From MA-ANB-1 sp040878225 (GTDB taxonomy: Bacteria; Actinomycetota; Acidimicrobiia; Spongiisociales; ZC4RG35): a stretch of DNA of 5,074 nucleotides. A program made the translations under genes and the position numbers. The notes beneath the pieces were generated by a model. The model did not search any database. It saw only the letters and a program-made list of their open reading frames with translations, and had not been told where the DNA came from. Below are positions 1 to 4,117 of this stretch, piece after piece (the stretch's first letter is position 1; the number at the start of each line of letters is the position of its first letter). The stretch is taken from the NCBI GenBank assembly GCA_040878225.1, contig JBBDMR010000056.1:1-5074 (forward strand), in the 5' to 3' direction.

Positions 1-200
1 GAAATTGCGATGACAGAACCGCTGACCCAAAAGGGGGTGATATCGGAGGTGGAGAATTCACCCCCGGTCGATTCCTTCCTTCCGTGAAGAATCCATACCG
101 GGTGGGCGACAACCTCTATCTGTGCTCCTCGGCAACCCCTCCGGGAGGCGGTACCCACGGCATGTGCGGCTGGAATGCAGCCGCCGCCTCCCTCTCCTGA
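1..200 (+). CDS. C-terminal end of a phytoene-dehydrogenase-like FAD-dependent oxidoreductase (partial, 5' end outside window)
   Basis: Reading from base 3, an open frame of 65 codons ends at the TGA at 198-200. It has no start inside the window, so it is the tail of a gene that begins upstream. The residues match the C-terminus of CrtI/phytoene-desaturase-like NAD(P)/FAD-dependent oxidoreductases (COG1233 type). A GGDIGGG segment is followed by a proline-rich stretch (FLPSVKNPYRVGDNLYL), then CSSATPPGGGTHGMCGWNAA. In this family the last stretch closes the FAD site and begins the final helix. Members desaturate, saturate or isomerise polyenes such as carotenoids and retinoids, and others act on unrelated lipids, so the substrate cannot be told from the tail. 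It converges on the lipoprotein gene with a 44-nt gap and is not part of that operon. The family call is firm; the exact reaction is unknown. Confidence 0.88.
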   Translation, partial: NCDDRTADPKGGDIGGGEFTPGRFLPSVKNPYRVGDNLYLCSSATPPGGGTHGMCGWNAAAASLS

Positions 201-209
201 GCAGTTCGG

Positions 210-230
210 TCGGCCGGATCGGATGGCCGA
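210..230. repeat. Short inverted repeat between convergent genes, possible weak terminator
   Basis: TCGGCC (210-215) and GGCCGA (225-230) can form a 6-bp stem with a 9-nt loop. The repeat lies in the 44-nt gap where the oxidoreductase tail and the lipoprotein gene converge, which is where a bidirectional terminator would be expected. There is no T run on either side, so it does not meet the usual criteria for an intrinsic terminator. The repeat is visible in the sequence; the termination role is a guess from its position. Confidence 0.25.
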
Positions 231-244
231 ATGCGCAAGACCTC

Positions 245-1576
245 TCAATCACACAAGATCTCGACCCGGCGGTTGATCGCTCTCGCCGCCTCATCCGGCT
301 CGGGGAAGATGATGGGCTCCGACTCACCAAGCCCGACCGTCGTGAACCCACCGGCCGGAAATCCCAGAGAGACGAGAGCGTCGGCAACAGCAACGGCGCG
401 GCGCAGGGAAAGGTCCCGGTTGTATTCATTGGTCCCCTCAGTGGAGGTATGGCCTTCGATGGTTGCGCTCTCCACTCCCGACTCGGTCAACACCCGGAAG
501 ATGTCGGACAGAATTGGCTCTGAACCAGTCCTGATGACCGCAGAGTCGGCCTCGAAGTTTATGTGGAGCGGGGCATCGCAGACCGCCTCCAGGGGCGCCG
601 GGGTCTGGCAGAGACTGGCCGTCGATCGAGGCGGCGGCACCGCTGTCCTCGCCTCGAATCTTCCGTTGTCGAGAGAAACGGTCGCAGAGATCGAACCATC
701 GTCATCGGCCACGAACACGATCGCACTCGACCGGTCGCTCGAGGGGTCGTACCCGGTAGCGCGCGCCAGCGAACCGCTGACGGTCCCCCGGATTTCGAAG
801 TGGTCGAGACACCCGGTGATGACCGCACCATCCTGGTGGAGTTCGAGACTCTCCCCCCTCGCGTCGGGCCGGTCGACGCGCACAAGTTCCCAGGAACCCG
901 TGAACCCATCCGACAACGGGCGCTCCTCCTGGATCCCCTTTCCGACGATCTCGGTGAACTCAAAGCGGGTCCTGTCGTTGGGCGCAGCTCCGGTATCGAT
1001 CGTGCCCTCGAGGACAATCCGAACCCAGCGAACGGCAACGGCCTCAGACGGAAGGATCGCTTGAATCACCTCGCTCGAGCCGTATGCAAGAACTCCCCGA
1101 GCGAGGTCCACAAATCCGCCGTCAGCTCCTTCGCTCGACCCGGAGATGGTTATTGAACCAAAGAAGGCTGTGTTTCCCGGGGAGGGCGCCGACCCGGGCA
1201 CGCCAAACCAGGAGAAAGTGGTCTCGGCTGGCAGTTTGAAGACAACCTCGACAGCCCCCGCCCCAGTGGCCACGGTCACTGTTGAGGGGTCACCATCGAT
1301 CAACTGGAGAGCGGCAAAGGTGTTCTCTGAGCCGGTCCCCGACTGTTCGACAAGGAGCGCACCTTCGACGAAGGTAAGCAGGTCGGGTCCGGGTGGTACC
1401 GAAGGGATGGTCGTTGTCGTGGCCGGCTCGGTCGTGGAAGTCCCGGAGGAGACGGTTGGCTCCAGGGTGTCGGTCGGCGATCCGGCTTCTGTCGTGGAGA
1501 CGTCTCCCCCCGAGGTGCAACCCGCCACGAGGATTCCTGCGGTCACGAACACGATGACGCGCCAGAGGCTCACCAT
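245..1576 (-). CDS. Lipoprotein with discoidin-like domain, unknown beta-rich domain and C-terminal OmpA-like domain
   Basis: This 443-residue protein is probably exported and lipid-anchored on the outer face of the membrane. Residues 1-20 form a type II signal peptide: a short basic N-terminus, a hydrophobic core and the lipobox LVAGC with the acylated Cys at 20. Residues 21-63 are a Thr/Ser/Pro/Glu-rich tether. Residues 65-214 resemble an F5/8 type C (discoidin) beta-sandwich: an LIDGDPST motif near 92-99, a RWVRIVLEG strand near 183-191 and a closing EFTEIVGKG strand. Residues 217-312 are a beta-rich segment I do not recognise. Residues 333-443 are an OmpA-like peptidoglycan-binding domain, with IEGHTSTEG at 373-381, NRDLSLRRA at 386-394 and a closing NRRVEILCD. 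The Asp usual after GHT is Ser378. C333 and C442 bracket this domain and could form a disulfide. The ATG overlaps the fabH stop (TAATG) and no Shine-Dalgarno is evident, so translation is probably coupled to fabH. The likely role is attachment to the cell wall and binding of an extracellular ligand; the ligand is unknown. Confidence 0.85.
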   Translation of the reverse strand: MVSLWRVIVFVTAGILVAGCTSGGDVSTTEAGSPTDTLEPTVSSGTSTTEPATTTTIPSVPPGPDLLTFVEGALLVEQSGTGSENTFAALQLIDGDPSTVTVATGAGAVEVVFKLPAETTFSWFGVPGSAPSPGNTAFFGSITISGSSEGADGGFVDLARGVLAYGSSEVIQAILPSEAVAVRWVRIVLEGTIDTGAAPNDRTRFEFTEIVGKGIQEERPLSDGFTGSWELVRVDRPDARGESLELHQDGAVITGCLDHFEIRGTVSGSLARATGYDPSSDRSSAIVFVADDDGSISATVSLDNGRFEARTAVPPPRSTASLCQTPAPLEAVCDAPLHINFEADSAVIRTGSEPILSDIFRVLTESGVESATIEGHTSTEGTNEYNRDLSLRRAVAVADALVSLGFPAGGFTTVGLGESEPIIFPEPDEAARAINRRVEILCD

Positions 1577-2553
1577 TAAAACTGAACTGCGGCGGCCGCC
1601 CAGTGGAAGCCGGCGCCGAACGCAGTGAGAACCACTAGGTCTCCATCCTTGATTCGTCCGTTGTTGATTGCCTCGTACAACGCAAACGGCACGGTGGCCG
1701 AGCCGGTGTTCCCGTACTCGTCGACGTTGACATAGACCTGGTCCTCAGTGAGCCCCATACGCCTTCGAACTGCGTCGATGATCCTCAGATTTGCCTGATG
1801 CGGAATCACCAGGGCAACGTCGGCCACGGCCTTGCCGGCTTTCTCCAGAACCTGAGTCGAGGCCTCCGACATCCGCTTCACCGCCTCGGTGAAAACCCGG
1901 CGACCGTCCATTATCACCCTGTTGTAGTCACCGGATGCCAGGGTCAGCTCGTTGAAGGGGTTGCGCGTGCCACCGCTGGCGAGGGTGAGAATGCCGGCAT
2001 AGCGACCCTCCGTGCCGGTCACGACTTCGAGCAGGTGCCCCCTTCCCGGCTCGGCCCCGAGCACAACGGCGCCGGCGCCGTCCCCGAATAGCACCGCGGT
2101 CGAGCGGTCTTTCCAGTCGATCATCCGGGTCAGTAGCTCGACTCCGACCACAAGAATCCTCTTCGGCTCGAAGGCGATCCGGGCACGAGCGATATCGAGG
2201 GCCTGGACGAATCCGGCGCAGCCGCTGCCGCCCAGGTCGTAGGTCGGGATGTTCCGGCACTCCAGGCTCTCCTGGAGGAGGGCGGCAGTGTCAGGCGTGT
2301 ACATCTCCGGGGTATCGGTGGCGAGAATGATCTCATCGATGTCACTCGCCCCGAGAGATGCATCTTCGATGGCGACTACGGCCGCATCCCTGGCCAGCGT
2401 GAGTGTGGTTTCGTCGGGGGCGGCGATCCGCCTCCGCTTGATTCCGGTGCGCTGCGTGATCCACTCGTCTGACGTGTCCAGCAGCTGCGACCAGTCGTCG
2501 TTGGTCATGATGTGCTCGGGCACGTAGCCGCCAAAGCCGAGGAAGTGAGCCAT
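1576..2553 (-). CDS. fabH: Beta-ketoacyl-ACP synthase III (KAS III)
   Basis: The 325-residue product belongs to the cytosolic enzyme family that starts type II fatty-acid synthesis by condensing an acyl-CoA primer with malonyl-ACP. The catalytic triad is complete: Cys112 in SGCAGF, His252 in IPHQANLR and Asn282 in GNTGSA. TSDEWI near 28-33, MDGRRVF near 215-221 and the C-terminal GAGFHWAA are also typical, and length is normal for the family. The frame is open upstream to 2676, but the ATG at 2551-2553 is chosen because family proteins begin about here (MAHFLGFGGYVPEH aligns with known N-termini) and the extra 41 residues are not family-like. No Shine-Dalgarno is seen; a TAGTCT box lies 7 nt upstream, suggesting a leaderless transcript. 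Oddities are an apparent extra residue before the nucleophile (six steps from Asp106 to Cys112, usually five) and Thr86 at the position that gates acyl-chain length. The gene stands apart from other fab genes here. A KAS III paralogue with another role is possible. Confidence 0.92.
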   Translation of the reverse strand: MAHFLGFGGYVPEHIMTNDDWSQLLDTSDEWITQRTGIKRRRIAAPDETTLTLARDAAVVAIEDASLGASDIDEIILATDTPEMYTPDTAALLQESLECRNIPTYDLGGSGCAGFVQALDIARARIAFEPKRILVVGVELLTRMIDWKDRSTAVLFGDGAGAVVLGAEPGRGHLLEVVTGTEGRYAGILTLASGGTRNPFNELTLASGDYNRVIMDGRRVFTEAVKRMSEASTQVLEKAGKAVADVALVIPHQANLRIIDAVRRRMGLTEDQVYVNVDEYGNTGSATVPFALYEAINNGRIKDGDLVVLTAFGAGFHWAAAAVQF

Positions 2554-2560
2554 GGACGGG

Positions 2561-2566
2561 AGACTA
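2561..2566 (-). promoter_or_regulatory. Candidate -10 box for leaderless fabH transcript
   Basis: On the minus strand the sequence reads TAGTCT, then CCCGTCC, then the fabH ATG. TAGTCT fits the actinobacterial -10 consensus TANNNT. Its 7-nt distance to ATG would put transcription initiation at or next to the A of the start codon. The lack of a Shine-Dalgarno supports a leaderless message. No convincing -35 hexamer is seen at 16-18 nt upstream. Confidence 0.5.
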
Positions 2567-2610
2567 AATCGTTTCGGGCTCGTGAGCGCGAAATTCTCGC
2601 CTCGCCGACG

Positions 2611-2639
2611 GTGGTCTGGCGCCCCGTTATCCAGACCAC
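2611..2639. promoter_or_regulatory. Perfect 9-bp inverted repeat in the divergent region, candidate operator
   Basis: GTGGTCTGG (2611-2619) and CCAGACCAC (2631-2639) are perfect reverse complements separated by 11 nt, so the arm centres lie 20 bp apart, about two helical turns. This geometry suits a dimeric regulator. The repeat sits between fabH and the divergent aldehyde dehydrogenase gene, roughly 60-85 bp upstream of the presumed fabH start. A further ACCAC (2641-2645) follows the right arm, 6 bp after the ACCAC inside it. No T run follows either arm, so a terminator is unlikely. The regulator is not encoded in the window. The repeat is certain; the operator role is inferred. Confidence 0.5.
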
Positions 2640-2677
2640 TACCACATTCGCAATCCGTGGGCTGTGCCCATTGCATC

Positions 2678-2683
2678 TACCAT
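2678..2683 (+). promoter_or_regulatory. Weak candidate -10 box for the aldehyde dehydrogenase gene
   Basis: TACCAT fits TANNNT and would place transcription initiation near 2690, giving a leader of about 25 nt before the GTG at 2715 that includes its Shine-Dalgarno. No matching -35 box is apparent, and a six-base consensus this loose occurs often by chance. Confidence 0.2.
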
Positions 2684-2704
2684 CGTCGAAAAGCCACACA
2701 TGCC

Positions 2705-2709
2705 GGGAG
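2705..2709 (+). promoter_or_regulatory. Shine-Dalgarno supporting the GTG start at 2715
   Basis: GGGAG lies 5 nt before the GTG at 2715-2717. It is the best ribosome-binding match upstream of any candidate start of this gene. The GTG at 2664 has nothing better than GTGGG, and the ATG at 2700 has only GAAAAG. This decided the start chosen for the dehydrogenase. Confidence 0.5.
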
Positions 2710-2714
2710 CAGCA

Positions 2715-4079
2715 GTGATCGAATCCATAAGCCCACACGACGGACGCCTCCTTCGCGAATACGAAGAGACCGGCCCCGACGAAGTGCAGCGACACATTGA
2801 TACTGCCGTTGCCCTCCAGAGAGATTGGGCAACGGTCCCGGTGCCAGAACGGGCGCCCCACATGCTGCGGGCTGCCGAGCTCCTCGAGGCAGCGCGTGAG
2901 GATCTTGCTGTTCTCATGGCCGACGAAATGGGCAAGCCGGTGAGCCAGGGCCGTGCGGAGGTCGACAAGTGCGCCTGGGTGTGCCGGCACTACGCCGAGG
3001 GGACCGAAGAGATCCTCGCTGACATCGCGATCGAAGCGGGCCGCACCAAGAGTTACGTTGCGCACCTCCCCCTCGGGGTCGTCCTCGCGGTGATGCCCTG
3101 GAACTTTCCCCTCTGGCAGGTGTTCCGCTTCGCCGCCCCTGCCCTCATGGCAGGAAACGGTGGCATTCTCAAACACGCGTCGAATGTCACCGGATGCGCA
3201 CTCGAAATCGACCGCATCTTCACTGAAGCCGGCTTTCCTGATGGATTGTTCCGTGCCCTGGTCCTTCCTTCCTCACGGGTCGATGAGGTGCTGGAGCATC
3301 CCGGGGTGGTGGCAGCGACCCTGACCGGATCAGATCCCGCCGGGCGCGCCGTGGCCAAGAAGGCCGGGAGCCTGCTCAAGAAGACGGTTCTCGAGCTTGG
3401 GGGATCTGACCCCTACGTTGTGCTCGCTGATGCCGATCTGAGCAAGGCGGCCGCAATCTGTGCCTCGTCACGCCTGATCAACGGTGGCCAGTCGTGCATC
3501 TCCGCGAAGCGTTTCATCGTCGAGTCGGCCATCGTGGACGAATTCACAGATTTGCTCGCCAGCGAAATGAGCAAAGCTGTGGTTGGAGATCCACGGGACG
3601 ACGAAACCACTCTCGGTCCGATAGCCAGGGTCGATCTCCGCGACGAACTCCATGAACAGGTGGTCAGCAGCGTTTCGGCGGGCGCCCGGCTCGTGATCGG
3701 AGGCAAGAAGCCCGATGCCCCCGGAGCGTTCTATCCGCCGACATTGCTCGCTGACGTCCGCGATGGTATGGCCGTCTACCGGGAAGAGACTTTCGGGCCC
3801 GTGGCGGCAGTCATCGCCGCGGCAGACGTCGACGACGCGGTGGCCATCGCCAACGACTCCGAATTCGGACTGGGGGCAGCAATCTTCACCTCCGACGTCG
3901 AGATGGGTGAGCAAATAGCCAGGGATCGCCTCGAGGCCGGCGCCTGCTTCGTCAACGCACTGGTCGCGTCTGATCCGAGACTTCCGTTCGGGGGAATCAA
4001 GATGTCGGGTTACGGGCGGGAACTCGCCGATTTGGGAATGAAGGAGTTCCTCAACGCCAAGACCGTCGTCGTCGCGTGA
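2715..4079 (+). CDS. NAD(P)-dependent succinate-semialdehyde dehydrogenase-like enzyme (Sad/GabD1 type)
   Basis: This cytosolic aldehyde dehydrogenase of 454 residues oxidises an aldehyde to the acid while reducing NAD(P). The catalytic set is complete in this numbering: Asn130 in MPWNFPLW, Lys153 in ILKHASN, Glu227 in LELGGSDP, Cys261 in GGQSCIS, and Glu358 in EETFGPV. The LKHASNVTGCA stretch, in place of the common KPSE motif, and the segment PFGGIKMSGYGREL resemble E. coli Sad (YneI) and mycobacterial GabD1, which act on succinate semialdehyde in GABA breakdown. Length also fits that group (about 455-462). The frame is open from a GTG at 2664, with an ATG at 2700; the GTG at 2715 is preferred for its GGGAG and because it starts about four residues before the ISPHDG segment, as in the family. 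No GABA transaminase or transporter is in view, so the substrate is inferred from similarity only. The gene diverges from fabH and is followed 34 nt later by zwf. Confidence 0.88.
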   Translation: MIESISPHDGRLLREYEETGPDEVQRHIDTAVALQRDWATVPVPERAPHMLRAAELLEAAREDLAVLMADEMGKPVSQGRAEVDKCAWVCRHYAEGTEEILADIAIEAGRTKSYVAHLPLGVVLAVMPWNFPLWQVFRFAAPALMAGNGGILKHASNVTGCALEIDRIFTEAGFPDGLFRALVLPSSRVDEVLEHPGVVAATLTGSDPAGRAVAKKAGSLLKKTVLELGGSDPYVVLADADLSKAAAICASSRLINGGQSCISAKRFIVESAIVDEFTDLLASEMSKAVVGDPRDDETTLGPIARVDLRDELHEQVVSSVSAGARLVIGGKKPDAPGAFYPPTLLADVRDGMAVYREETFGPVAAVIAAADVDDAVAIANDSEFGLGAAIFTSDVEMGEQIARDRLEAGACFVNALVASDPRLPFGGIKMSGYGRELADLGMKEFLNAKTVVVA

Positions 4080-4106
4080 TGACTTGGTCCGGGACCGACT
4101 TAGGGT
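4079..4106 (+). promoter_or_regulatory. Candidate leaderless promoter for zwf
   Basis: TAGGGT (4101-4106) fits the -10 consensus TANNNT and is followed by 7 nt (TGGCGAC) and the zwf ATG, the same spacing as at fabH. ATGACT (4079-4084) lies 16 nt upstream and matches the first five bases of TTGACA at four positions. Initiation would fall at or beside the start codon. The alternative is read-through from the dehydrogenase gene, with the AGGG at 4102-4105 acting as a weak Shine-Dalgarno 8 nt before ATG. Confidence 0.4.
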
Positions 4107-4117
4107 TGGCGACATGA
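4079..4117 (+). other. Twelve-codon mini-ORF bridging the dehydrogenase stop and the zwf start
   Basis: An ATG overlaps the dehydrogenase stop as TGATG (4077-4081). It opens a frame of 12 codons, MTWSGTDLGLAT, whose TGA (4115-4117) overlaps the zwf ATG as ATGA. A ribosome finishing the dehydrogenase could in principle restart here and hand over to zwf. The peptide has no recognisable feature and contains a TTA codon, which is rare in GC-rich genomes. The frame may be chance; its value as a gene is doubtful. Confidence 0.15.

Noticed and set aside
231..1064. Long plus-strand open frame of 277 codons antisense to the lipoprotein gene
   Set aside because: It is a shadow of the minus-strand gene in GC-rich DNA. 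Its translation is Ser/Arg-rich with no domain or motif, whereas the opposite strand encodes clear lipobox and OmpA-like features.
2611..2639. Inverted repeat as an intrinsic terminator
   Set aside because: It lies between divergent gene starts with no gene ending into it, and no T run follows either arm.
2554..2676. Extension of fabH by 41 codons to the upstream start at 2676
   Set aside because: The extra residues do not resemble FabH N-termini, would overlap the divergent control region and inverted repeat, and the ATG at 2553 gives the normal family length.
2505..3176. Minus-strand open frame of 223 codons spanning the divergent region
   Set aside because: It overlaps the fabH start and the well-supported dehydrogenase on the other strand, and the product shows no recognisable family pattern.
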